A DNA stretch of 39,690 nt from Caballeronia mineralivorans PML1(12). Lineage in GTDB: Bacteria; Pseudomonadota; Gammaproteobacteria; Burkholderiales; Burkholderiaceae. Location: positions 1 through 39,690 of the forward strand of contig NZ_AEJF01000084.1 in assembly GCF_001028175.1 (NCBI RefSeq), written 5' to 3'. This document shows, piece by piece, positions 8,529 through 16,228 of this stretch. The stretch's first letter is position 1. Each line of letters starts with the position of its first letter. The position numbers and the translations under genes are program-made. The notes under the pieces were generated by a model. That model was given only the letters and a program-made list of their open reading frames with translations. It was not told the DNA's origin and did not search any database.

Positions 8529-9590
8529 TTAGTCCATCGTCTCGAGCGTCGGATAGTCGGTATACCCTTCTGCGCCGCGAGCGTAGAACGTCTCGCTGAT
8601 CGGCGCATTCAAGGCAGCATCGCTTTCGAAGCGTTTCACAAGATCCGGATTAGCGATAAACAACTGCCCCCACGCGACGGCGTCCGCGTCACCTCGGTCG
8701 AGCGCTGCCTGAGCGCTTTCCTTGGTGAATTTTTCGTTCGCGATATACACCCCGCCGAAGGCCTTCTTCAACTGCGGTCCGATCGAATCCTCGCCAACGC
8801 GTTCCCGTGCAGCGATGAAAGCGATCTTGCGCTTGCCCAACTCACGTGCGACATAACCAAACGTTGCTGCGCGATCGCTATCGCCCATTGTGTGCGAATC
8901 GGCACGCGGCGCGAGGTGCATGCCAACGCGATCGGCGCCCCATACTTCAATACACGCATCGACGACTTCAAGCATCAGGCGCGCACGGTTTTCAATCGGG
9001 CCGCCATAGATGTCCGTGCGCTTGTTCGTGCTGTCCTGCAGGAACTGGTCGAGCAGATAGCCGTTTGCGCCATGCACTTCAACGCCGTCGAAACCAGCGC
9101 GCTTCGCGTTCTCGGCACCCTTGCGGAATGCTGCAACCACGCCTGTGATCTCGTCGAGCTCGAGTGCCCGTGGCGTCACATATTCGCGCTGCGGCCGCAC
9201 CAGGCTCACATGCCCTTGTGCTGCGATCGCGCTCGGTGCAACCGGCAGGTCGCCATTGAGGAAGACTGGATCCGAGATACGCCCGACGTGCCACAGTTGC
9301 AGCAGGATCGTGCCGCCCGCGTCATGGACCGCCTTCGTCACGAGCTTCCAGCCTTCGACCTGCTCGTCCGACCAGATCCCCGGCGTTTCGGCGTAACCCA
9401 CGCCTTGCGGCGTCACGGAGGTTGCTTCGCTCAGGATCATGCCGGCTGCTGAACGGTCCGCGTAATACTGCGCCATCAATGCATTCGGCACACGCTCAAC
9501 ACCTGCGCGCTGACGCGTCAGCGGCGCCATGATGATGCGGTTGCGAAGATTAAAAGCACCTGCTTTGAGCGGGTCGAAAAGATTGGGCAT
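8529..9590 (-). CDS. nemA: NADH:flavin oxidoreductase, Old Yellow Enzyme family (NemA-like)
   Basis: This is an FMN-dependent ene-reductase of 353 residues forming a TIM barrel. It reduces activated C=C bonds (N-ethylmaleimide, quinones, enones) and some nitro compounds. Visible motifs are the N-terminal FNLRNRIIMAPLTRQRA, LLQLWHVGRIS, the FMN/substrate site VEVHGANGYLLDQFLQ with its His and Asn, and the DIYGGPIENRARL signature. The C-terminal part contains ADAVAWGQLFIANPDL, which binds the FMN phosphate. An ArsR-type regulator lies 70 bases upstream in the same direction, an arrangement that suggests control by reactive electrophiles. Family assignment is secure; the physiological substrate is not known. 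Confidence 0.92.
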   Translation of the reverse strand: MPNLFDPLKAGAFNLRNRIIMAPLTRQRAGVERVPNALMAQYYADRSAAGMILSEATSVTPQGVGYAETPGIWSDEQVEGWKLVTKAVHDAGGTILLQLWHVGRISDPVFLNGDLPVAPSAIAAQGHVSLVRPQREYVTPRALELDEITGVVAAFRKGAENAKRAGFDGVEVHGANGYLLDQFLQDSTNKRTDIYGGPIENRARLMLEVVDACIEVWGADRVGMHLAPRADSHTMGDSDRAATFGYVARELGKRKIAFIAARERVGEDSIGPQLKKAFGGVYIANEKFTKESAQAALDRGDADAVAWGQLFIANPDLVKRFESDAALNAPISETFYARGAEGYTDYPTLETMD

Positions 9591-9632
9591 TTGAAAGTAT
9601 TCCTAAATAGGTTGAAAGGAAATCCAGCAACC

Positions 9633-9642
9633 AAAATACGAT
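9633..9642. promoter_or_regulatory. Candidate operator half-site between arsR and the OYE gene
   Basis: AAAATACGAT at 9633-9642 is identical to the sequence at 10011-10020 inside the dyad upstream of the ArsR gene. Its place in the 70-base gap before the oxidoreductase gene suggests that both genes answer to the same regulator. Confidence 0.4.
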
Positions 9643-9660
9643 GGAAACAAGCCGAACGCG

Positions 9661-9957
9661 TCAGAGACCGTTACGAAGCTGATCGAGAAACTCCTTGATG
9701 ACTGCTTCGTCGCGCTTGAAAAATATCCACTGCCCGACCCGTTTCGACGTCACCAGACCCGCCTTGTGAAGCGTCGCCAGGTGAGCCGAGACCGTGGACT
9801 GTGACATGCCGCAACGCGCGTCGATCTGACCCGCGCACACGCCACTCGCGAGCGGAAACGCCTGTTCGCTGAAGTAGGCTTCCGGCTCCTTGAGCCACAC
9901 GAGAATCTCTCGTCGGACCGGGTTGGCCAGGGCCTTGTGAATGGCGTCGATATCCAT
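9661..9957 (-). CDS. ArsR-family winged-helix regulator of the OYE gene
   Basis: This 98-residue repressor-type protein begins MDIDAIHKALANPVRREILVW, the usual first helices of ArsR/SmtB proteins, and has the recognition helix in MSQSTVSAHLATLHKAGLV. It lacks the metal-binding ELCVCDL motif, but has Cys41 and Cys49 just before the recognition helix (CAGQIDARC). That placement suggests a thiol switch responding to quinones or other electrophiles rather than a metal sensor; this is inference. It is upstream of and codirectional with the oxidoreductase, so autoregulation and control of the enzyme are likely through the AAAATACGAT sites. Minus-strand ORFs running further upstream oppose the LysR gene and are not real extensions. 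Confidence 0.88.
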   Translation of the reverse strand: MDIDAIHKALANPVRREILVWLKEPEAYFSEQAFPLASGVCAGQIDARCGMSQSTVSAHLATLHKAGLVTSKRVGQWIFFKRDEAVIKEFLDQLRNGL

Positions 9958-9998
9958 GAAAACGGTTGTGGAAATAAGCAGAATCGCGATGTGCCGAA

Positions 9999-10024
9999 GT
10001 ATATTTCGTAAAAATACGATATAC
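9999..10024. promoter_or_regulatory. Dyad operator upstream of the ArsR gene
   Basis: GTATAT-TT-CGTA is mirrored by TACG-ATATAC around a central AAAA, giving a 26-base interrupted palindrome 42 bases before the ArsR start. The half-site AAAATACGAT recurs before the oxidoreductase gene. It is AT-rich and could also contain the -10 region. Confidence 0.5.
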
Positions 10025-10149
10025 AAGCATTCCACTAACATCGGTAGGGGTAATCCCTTGCATCGTCCGCACCTCCATCGCGACCTCGAACGCGCTGGCA
10101 TCGGGCGAGTGGTTGTGGTCTCATTCCCCCTTTGGATCAGGCCGGCCTC

Positions 10150-11061
10150 ATGGATTTGAAGCAGATTCACTATTTCATCGCGCTGTTCGAAGACGGCTCG
10201 GTCACGCGCGCGGCGAAGCGGCTCAACATCGTGCAGCCTGCGCTCAGCATGCAGATTTCGAAGCTCGAAGCCGAGCTTCATCAGCCGCTGTTCGAGCGCG
10301 GACCGCACGGCATGACGCCGACCGAAGCCGCGCGCCTGATGTACCGGCTCTACGTGCCGATCATTCGCGACATCGAGCACGCGCGCGAGCAACTGAGCCG
10401 CAGCGACGTAATCGTCACCGGGCGCGTGGCGCTCGGCATGGTGTCGTCGGAAGCGGAAAGCGTGCTGCCCGAGTCGCTTGCCACCTTCAACACAATGTTT
10501 CCGCAAGTGGAAGTGTCGGTGGCCGACGGCTTCAGCGCACAACTGATCGACGCGGTCGAGGCCGGCCGCCTGGATGCCGCGGTCATCAACAAGCCGCGCG
10601 GCCGCCTTTCGCTGGATACGCGCTCCTTGCTCGACGAAGAGATGGTGCTGGTCACGAGCGCCATCCACGGACGGCCGATGCCGGAGACCATCGACCTGGC
10701 TGAACTTGGCGATCTGGAGCTCGTGCTGCCCACGCGTCGCAACGGCTTGCGCGGCGTGCTGGATGCCGCGCTTCTCAACGCGGACATCGTGATCAAGCCG
10801 AAGTTTGAAATCGACCTCCTGAACACGATCGTGCAGTTCGTCGAACAGAGCAACGTGGCTACGATCCTGCCGCGTGTCGTCGTCCAACGGAAAGTGGACG
10901 ACGGTGTATTGCGCGCGTACCGCATCGTGTCTCCGGGAATCGTGCGGCATATAGTGTGCGTAAGTCATCCGAAGCGGCCGATCGGCGCCGCGACGAATGC
11001 GCTCATTGAAATCATCACCGACAACATCCGTCGCGTGACCACGAGAGCCACGCCCTCGTAA
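10150..11061 (+). CDS. LysR-type regulator of the furan cluster (HmfR-like), left copy
   Basis: This is a 303-residue LysR-family regulator. Its N-terminal winged helix-turn-helix is MDLKQIHYFIALFEDGSVTR followed by AAKRLNIVQPALSMQISKLE. An effector-binding domain follows from about residue 90 (RVALGMVSS onward). I chose the ATG at 10150 rather than the TTG at 10132 because the paralogue at 21612 starts at the same MDLKQI. The two proteins are very alike through the whole length, including the C-terminal segment ending IVRHIV. It reads away from the ArsR gene and converges with the MFS gene at the end of the hmf operon, with only ten bases between stops. The known hmf clusters also carry two LysR regulators; which one this corresponds to is unclear. 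Confidence 0.9.
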   Translation: MDLKQIHYFIALFEDGSVTRAAKRLNIVQPALSMQISKLEAELHQPLFERGPHGMTPTEAARLMYRLYVPIIRDIEHAREQLSRSDVIVTGRVALGMVSSEAESVLPESLATFNTMFPQVEVSVADGFSAQLIDAVEAGRLDAAVINKPRGRLSLDTRSLLDEEMVLVTSAIHGRPMPETIDLAELGDLELVLPTRRNGLRGVLDAALLNADIVIKPKFEIDLLNTIVQFVEQSNVATILPRVVVQRKVDDGVLRAYRIVSPGIVRHIVCVSHPKRPIGAATNALIEIITDNIRRVTTRATPS

Positions 11062-11071
11062 CCCCTGACGT

Positions 11072-12445
11072 TCAGCCTGCACGCGCCGAGCGATTTTCAA
11101 GCTTGCCCAACGTCTCCGGCACGATGAACGCCCCCGCGAGAAAGATCACGCTGATCACGCCGACGAAGATCGCAAGCGTCATCGGCAACTCGCTCGCGTC
11201 CTTCGCCACCAGCGAGACGGCGGTGGGCATCATGCCGCCGATAGCAAAACCGATATTCCACGAAAGCCCCGTCCCCGTTGCGCGAATCGCGGTCGGAAAA
11301 CGCTCGTTCAGGAAGATCAGGATAGGCGCATAACCCGCGCTGCCCAGTGCGCTCAACACGACCGCGTAGACGCCGATCATGGTGATGCTTTGCGCCGTGG
11401 GCAACAGCAGGAACAGCGCCGGCAGCGCGATCAGGCGCACTAGTCCGATCCAGATAAACGCGCTCTTGCGCCCAATGAACGTGCTCAGATGCCCCGCTGC
11501 AACCGACGCAAGCAGCACCCCCACGCTTGCCGTCATCAGGATGGCCGCAGCCGCGCCGTTGGGCGCGTGGCTGACCACTTTGAGAAAGGTCGGCAGATAA
11601 CCCGAGGTCAGGTAATAACCGCTGCCACCGCCAATGGTGAGCAGCAAGTTGACCAACAGGATGCCGCGATAGTCCGACGAAAACAGCGTCTTGATCGGCG
11701 AGCGGATCACTTCAACCGGCACGGACGGATCGCGGTTCACCGCCTTCGCGGCCTTCTCCGCCGCGAGCTTTTTCCACAGCGGCGACTCTTCGAGGCTATT
11801 GAACACGAACAGCCCGAGCACCGAACTGATGATCCCGGTGAAGAACATGCAACGCCAGCCCCAGACGTCGAAGAGCTCGCCCGGGAAGATTGACGACATC
11901 GTCAGGAATACGATGGAAGCGAGCAACGCGCCGAGGCCCGCACCGCCGCCACCGATCAAGCCTGAAACCGCCCCGCGATATTTCGGCGCAACCGATTCCG
12001 TCCCGATGGTATGCGTGGACGCAACCACGCCGCCCACGAACACGCCCTGCACCAGCCGCAGCATGAGGAACAGGATTGGCGCAACGAGTCCGACCTGCGC
12101 GACCGTCGGCAAGACACCGAAGAGCGCCGTCGATATCCCCACGCCGACCACCGCGAGGATCATTGCGCCCTTGCGTCCGTGACGGTCCGCGTAGGAACCG
12201 AACCACGCGGAACCGAGCGGACGCATCAGCAAGGTCACCGCGAACGACGCGTATACCGCCGCCAGCGAAAGCATGGCGTGCTCGGATGGGAAGAACAGCC
12301 GGCCGACCACGGGCGCAACATACAACAGCACGAACAGATCGAATAGATCGAGTGCCCAACCCAGGCACGAGGCCACCACAGCACCCATAACCTGTCGCGT
12401 GTTTACTTCGGGCGCGGCGGCGCTTTCCTGAGTTGTTACGGACAT
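11072..12445 (-). CDS. MFS metabolite:H+ symporter, likely furoate/FDCA importer
   Basis: This is a 457-residue inner-membrane carrier with about 12 hydrophobic segments. The N-terminal GWALDLFDLFVLLYVAP with paired acidic residues in TM1 is characteristic of carboxylate/aromatic acid:proton symporters (AAHS/SHS/MHS branches). The loop motif GSYADRHGRKGAMI and RLVQGVFVGGV are also present. Being the last gene after hmfE on the same strand, with a 96-base gap, it probably imports the acid substrate, equivalent to HmfT of known clusters. The gap is large enough for its own promoter. Substrate is inferred only from position. Confidence 0.88.
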   Translation of the reverse strand: MSVTTQESAAAPEVNTRQVMGAVVASCLGWALDLFDLFVLLYVAPVVGRLFFPSEHAMLSLAAVYASFAVTLLMRPLGSAWFGSYADRHGRKGAMILAVVGVGISTALFGVLPTVAQVGLVAPILFLMLRLVQGVFVGGVVASTHTIGTESVAPKYRGAVSGLIGGGGAGLGALLASIVFLTMSSIFPGELFDVWGWRCMFFTGIISSVLGLFVFNSLEESPLWKKLAAEKAAKAVNRDPSVPVEVIRSPIKTLFSSDYRGILLVNLLLTIGGGSGYYLTSGYLPTFLKVVSHAPNGAAAAILMTASVGVLLASVAAGHLSTFIGRKSAFIWIGLVRLIALPALFLLLPTAQSITMIGVYAVVLSALGSAGYAPILIFLNERFPTAIRATGTGLSWNIGFAIGGMMPTAVSLVAKDASELPMTLAIFVGVISVIFLAGAFIVPETLGKLENRSARAG

Positions 12446-12541
12446 TTATATCTCCTTGAAGGTCGCGGCGCCGTCAGTCGATCAGCGCCGTGTTTATAGG
12501 CACGTTGAAGTTTCGTGCTCTTGTATTGCCTGGTGCAACGT

Positions 12542-13348
12542 TCAACTGCCGCGAAACACCGGCTTGCGTTTGCCGTGAAACGCTTCCACGCCTTCGCGGA
12601 AATCGTCCGATGTGCGCAGCCGGCTATAACAATGCCCTTCAAGTTCGATCGCGATCGAGAGCGGCGCATCTTCCGTGTCGTTGAGCAGCTTCTTTGCGGT
12701 GCGTTGCGCGAGCGGCGAGAACGCACGCAGTTCATCGACGAGTGCATCGGTCGTGGCTTCGAGCTGCGCATCCGCGACACACTCCACCGCGATGCCCCAT
12801 TCGTACGCCTGCTTGCCGGGGATCCGGCGCGAGCGCATCACAATGTCCTTGGTCCTGCCAATACCCACCATCTGCTGCAAGCGCGCCGATCCGCCTGAGC
12901 CCGGAATCTGGCCAAGTTTCTGTTCCGGCAGTGCGTAGAAGGTGGTATCGGTCGCGATGCGAAAATCGCACGCCAGCGACAACTCGAAACCCACTCCGAA
13001 ACAGAAGCCGCGATTCGCGGCAATCACCGGCTTCGAGCAACGCGCGGGCGCCGCGATATTCCACGCAAGCTTCGACACATGTTCCGGCGATGCTTCAAGG
13101 AAACCCTTGATGTCGCCGCCGCTCGAAAAATGCTCGCCGTTAGCTCGGACCACGATCACACGCACGCGATCGTCCTCGTCGAGCGCTTCGAATGCCGCAC
13201 GCAACTGGTCGCGTGCGTACATCGCAATGACGTTGAACGGCGGGCGATGCAAAATGATGTCGGCGCGCTCGCGTTTTTCATCGACTTCGATCGAGAAGCC
13301 GTCCAGTTCCTGCAACAGCGTCTGGCCGCGATGGGTCAAGTCAGTCAT
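12542..13348 (-). CDS. hmfE: Crotonase-family hydrolase, probable 2-oxoglutaroyl-CoA hydrolase HmfE
   Basis: This 268-residue protein is of the enoyl-CoA hydratase/isomerase fold. The oxyanion-hole segment is NGEHFSSGGDIKGF. RGFCFGVGFELSLACDF and YALPEQKLGQIPGSGG contain the two glutamates at the positions used by enoyl-CoA hydratase. In the hmf pathway the equivalent protein releases 2-oxoglutarate from 2-oxoglutaroyl-CoA, the last step. The start ATG is three bases after the hmfD stop, so translation is likely coupled. On sequence alone it could be a general hydratase; the role is assigned from its fixed place after hmfD. Confidence 0.87.
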   Translation of the reverse strand: MTDLTHRGQTLLQELDGFSIEVDEKRERADIILHRPPFNVIAMYARDQLRAAFEALDEDDRVRVIVVRANGEHFSSGGDIKGFLEASPEHVSKLAWNIAAPARCSKPVIAANRGFCFGVGFELSLACDFRIATDTTFYALPEQKLGQIPGSGGSARLQQMVGIGRTKDIVMRSRRIPGKQAYEWGIAVECVADAQLEATTDALVDELRAFSPLAQRTAKKLLNDTEDAPLSIAIELEGHCYSRLRTSDDFREGVEAFHGKRKPVFRGS

Positions 13349-13351
13349 CGG

Positions 13352-14902
13352 TTACTCCTTCGTTGTTTCGGTAGGGTTGTTCGTGGTGTCGATCTCGTAT
13401 TCGCCGACGGATAGCTTGCGTCGCAAGATTTTTCCGACCGGCGACTTCGGAATGTCCTCGACAAAAACGTAGTCGCGCGGCCGCTTGAAATTCACTAGGT
13501 CCGACTCGCGGCACCAGGCGTCGAGTGCGCTGGCATCGACGTATTCGCGGCGCTTGATGAACGCCACTACGCGTTGGCCCCAGCGTTCGTCTTTCACGCC
13601 CGCCACTGCCACTTCGTCGACTGCGGGGTGCAGCGACAGCACGGATTCAATGTCGACCGGCGAGATGTTTTCGCCGCCGCTGATAATCATGTCGTCCACC
13701 CGGCCGCTCACGAAGAGGTCGCCGTCCTGGTCGAAGAAACCGGTGTCGCCGGTGAAGTACCAGCCGTCACGCAACGACTTCGCGTTTGCATCGGGACGAT
13801 TCCAGTAACCTTCGAATGCTTCGTCGCCCAGCAGGTCCGCAATGATCTGGCCTTCCTCGTGCACGGCCGCGAGATCGGTCGGCGAGGTTGCGTCCAGCTT
13901 CACTGCGCGCAGCCGCGTGTTGATACCCGCGCGTCCCGCACTGCCGGGTTTGCGTGTAGCGTCCTGGTCGATGCTGAACGTGTACACCTCGGACGATCCA
14001 TAGTGGTTCACGAACAGTTCAGGTTTGAATGCGGCCGACAGGCGTTTCAGCAAACCGTCGCTCATGGGTGCGCCTGCGAAGCCGAGCTTCGTGACCGAGG
14101 CTATCTTTGCGTCTGCAAAGCCGGGCGCGGCCAGCAGGTCGTGATAGAGCGTGGGCACGAGATAGAGGCACGTGAGTTCGAACGACGAAATCGATTCGAG
14201 CGCCTGAGCCGCGTTCCAGCGCCGCACACACACGAACAAGCCGTCGACCAGCGCCATGGCGAGCAGCGAGCGCACGCCCATGGTGTGATAGAGCGGCATC
14301 ACACCCAGCGTGCGCTCGCCGTGGCGATACAGGTTCTGCGCAACGTGCGCGAGCGCAGCAGCGCGCTCATGCCGATGCCTGCGCGGCACGCCCTTCGCTT
14401 TGCCCGTTGTGCCGGAGGTATACAGGATCAGCGAGAGATCGTCGGCGGTGGCTTCCGTTGTGTCGCTTGCCGCATGCCCGCTCAATAACGCATCGAATGA
14501 AGTCGTGCCGCGTGCATCGTCCAGTGCGATACGCGGCAGCTTCTGCGCCGCGGCGCTTGCGTACACGGCGTCCGCGGAAACCGGTTCGAACACTACCGCC
14601 TTCGCGCCCGCATCGGTCACGCAATAGTCAAGTTCCTCTGGCTTCGCGCGCCAGTTCAACGGCGTCATGACGATGCCCGCGAACTGGCAAGCCCAATGCA
14701 GCGTCGCCATTTCCCAGCGGTTTTGCAACACCACAAGCAAGCGGTCGCCGCGCTCGAAACCCAGCTCTCGCAAGCCAACGGCCACATTCATGATGGTTCT
14801 GTGCCACTGTGCATAAGTCAGCCGCACGTCGCCATCGACGAGAGCGAGGGTGTTGGGGCTTCGTTCAACGCTTTGCAAAAAGGTGCGACCGAGATCAAGC
14901 AT
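13352..14902 (-). CDS. hmfD: Acyl-CoA ligase, probable 2-furoyl-CoA synthetase HmfD
   Basis: This 516-residue AMP-forming ligase activates an aromatic acid with ATP and CoA. Visible motifs are the P-loop LILYTSGTTGKAKGVPRRH, GVMPLYHTMG, NHYGSSEVY (adenine site), DGWYFTGDTGFFDQDG, GRVDDMIISGGENISPVDIE, and the C-terminal lysine motif KSPVGKILRRKL. Overall it resembles 4-chlorobenzoate- and furoate-type ligases. Within this cluster the expected reaction is 2-furoate to 2-furoyl-CoA. The ATG overlaps the last 8 bases of hmfC, and hmfE starts three bases after its stop. Confidence 0.9.
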   Translation of the reverse strand: MLDLGRTFLQSVERSPNTLALVDGDVRLTYAQWHRTIMNVAVGLRELGFERGDRLLVVLQNRWEMATLHWACQFAGIVMTPLNWRAKPEELDYCVTDAGAKAVVFEPVSADAVYASAAAQKLPRIALDDARGTTSFDALLSGHAASDTTEATADDLSLILYTSGTTGKAKGVPRRHRHERAAALAHVAQNLYRHGERTLGVMPLYHTMGVRSLLAMALVDGLFVCVRRWNAAQALESISSFELTCLYLVPTLYHDLLAAPGFADAKIASVTKLGFAGAPMSDGLLKRLSAAFKPELFVNHYGSSEVYTFSIDQDATRKPGSAGRAGINTRLRAVKLDATSPTDLAAVHEEGQIIADLLGDEAFEGYWNRPDANAKSLRDGWYFTGDTGFFDQDGDLFVSGRVDDMIISGGENISPVDIESVLSLHPAVDEVAVAGVKDERWGQRVVAFIKRREYVDASALDAWCRESDLVNFKRPRDYVFVEDIPKSPVGKILRRKLSVGEYEIDTTNNPTETTKE

Positions 14903-15416
14903 GTTCGGACTCCTTTCTACGCCGCGCCGCTACATCCAGTACCGCCGCGACGATCGGCGTGTAGCCCGTACATCGGCACAGATGGCCCGACAGCATCTCG
15001 CGAACTTGTGTTTCCGTCGGGTCCGGCACCCGCTTAAGGTAGTCCGCGCACGACATCAGAATGCCCGCCGTACAGAAGCCGCACTGCAATGCATGATGTC
15101 GCTGGAACGCCCGCTGCAGATCGCCGAGCGTCTGGTCCGGCGCGAGTCCTTCAACCGTGTCCACACGGCGCCCTTCCACCTGCACGGCCAGCATCAGGCA
15201 CGACCGAGCCGCCACGCCGTCCACGTGCACTGTGCACGCGCCGCACACGCCATGCTCGCAACCCACGTGCGTTCCGGTCGCGCCCAGTTCGTGGCGCACG
15301 AAGTCGGACAGCAGGTCGCGCGACTCGCAGTAACCCGTGCGCTCCCGTCCATTGAGCGTCAAGGTAATGCGCCGGCGCTCGCTCCGGTCCAGCGTGGTGG
15401 ATGATGTCTTGCTCAC
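14895..15416 (-). CDS. hmfC: 2-furoyl-CoA dehydrogenase, [2Fe-2S] subunit HmfC
   Basis: This is the small iron-sulfur subunit of a xanthine-dehydrogenase-family enzyme, 173 residues. The plant-type ferredoxin cluster ligands are in GCEHGVCGACTVHVDG plus the later RSCLML. The second [2Fe-2S] cluster uses CGFCTAG and HLCRCTGY. It passes electrons from the molybdenum centre to the FAD subunit. I chose the GTG at 15416: GGAGG lies just upstream and the GTG overlaps the hmfB stop as GTGA, matching the coupling seen through the operon. An ATG at 15440 would add eight residues. Confidence 0.92.
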   Translation of the reverse strand: MSKTSSTTLDRSERRRITLTLNGRERTGYCESRDLLSDFVRHELGATGTHVGCEHGVCGACTVHVDGVAARSCLMLAVQVEGRRVDTVEGLAPDQTLGDLQRAFQRHHALQCGFCTAGILMSCADYLKRVPDPTETQVREMLSGHLCRCTGYTPIVAAVLDVAARRRKESEHA

Positions 15417-16228
15417 TTCGCCTCCTCTATTACGCGCCATCCGAGTTGCCGCACCAGATGGCGTCTATACGTTGCGCTGACATGCGAGTCGTCCTGCGCG
15501 TTCAGCTTCCAGCTCAAGTCGTTCAGTGCGCCGCGCAAGTCATCGCCGTGCAGCCTTGGCCATTGCTCGACCACCGGCCGGTCCGCCACGCCGCCGACCG
15601 CGATCCTGATCGACGTATCGGTGACCACGGTGGCGCACGCGACCATCGCGAAGTCGCCGTGGCGTGCCGAGAATTCGGTAAAGCCGTATCGCTCGCCAGC
15701 CCGTTTCAACGGAAACCGCACGCCTTCGACCAGTTCATCGGGCTCGCGCGCGGTCATCAACATGCCCTGGGAAAAGTCCTCGGCCTTGAGCACGCGCTTG
15801 CGTTTCCTCGAGCGCAACATCACATCGCCGCCCAGAACCGAAAGCACCAGCGGCAACTCCGCGCTCGGATCGGCATGTGCGATCGAACCGCATACGGTGC
15901 CACGATTGCGGATCTGAAAATGCGAGATATGCGGGAACGCGAGCGCGAGCAATGGCACTTCGTTTTGCAGCGACGCGCGCCATTCCACGCTGCCTTGCGT
16001 GGCGGCCGCGCTCACCACGAGATGATCGTGGTCAACACTCACGCGATCGAGGTCATCGGTCCGCGAGATATCGATCAGCAACCGCGGCTGCGCAAGCCGC
16101 ATGTTCAGTACGGCCATCAGCGACTGGCCGCCCGCGAGGACCCGCGCGTCTTCGCCGGTTTGCGCGAGGGCCTCGAGCGCGTCTTGCGTGGAGGCGGCGC
16201 GCAGATAATCGAATGGCGCCGGTTTCAT
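15413..16228 (-). CDS. hmfB: 2-furoyl-CoA dehydrogenase, FAD subunit HmfB
   Basis: This 271-residue FAD-binding subunit is of the CoxM/medium-chain type. It begins MKPAPFDYLRAASTQDALEA; the flavin-binding motifs ARVLAGGQSLMAVLNMRLA and TVCGSIAHADPSAELPLVLS are in their usual places. A C-terminal CO-dehydrogenase flavoprotein domain follows. The ATG at 16228 overlaps the hmfA stop as ATGA and is preceded by a GGGGGAAG ribosome site. The frame extends 13 residues upstream, but that start lacks such a site. It receives electrons from HmfC; the final acceptor is unknown. Confidence 0.92.
   Translation of the reverse strand: MKPAPFDYLRAASTQDALEALAQTGEDARVLAGGQSLMAVLNMRLAQPRLLIDISRTDDLDRVSVDHDHLVVSAAATQGSVEWRASLQNEVPLLALAFPHISHFQIRNRGTVCGSIAHADPSAELPLVLSVLGGDVMLRSRKRKRVLKAEDFSQGMLMTAREPDELVEGVRFPLKRAGERYGFTEFSARHGDFAMVACATVVTDTSIRIAVGGVADRPVVEQWPRLHGDDLRGALNDLSWKLNAQDDSHVSATYRRHLVRQLGWRVIEEAK

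Noticed and set aside
9661..11100. A single 479-codon minus-strand frame that appears to fuse the ArsR protein to a long N-terminus.
   Set aside because: Only the last 98 codons encode the ArsR domain. The rest opposes the LysR gene and is Arg/His-rich shadow sequence.
12542..14902. Reading the ligase and crotonase as a 4-chlorobenzoate dehalogenation pair.
   Set aside because: The crotonase keeps both hydratase-type glutamates rather than the dehalogenase catalytic set, and the molybdenum hydroxylase plus UbiD/UbiX genes fit the furan pathway better.
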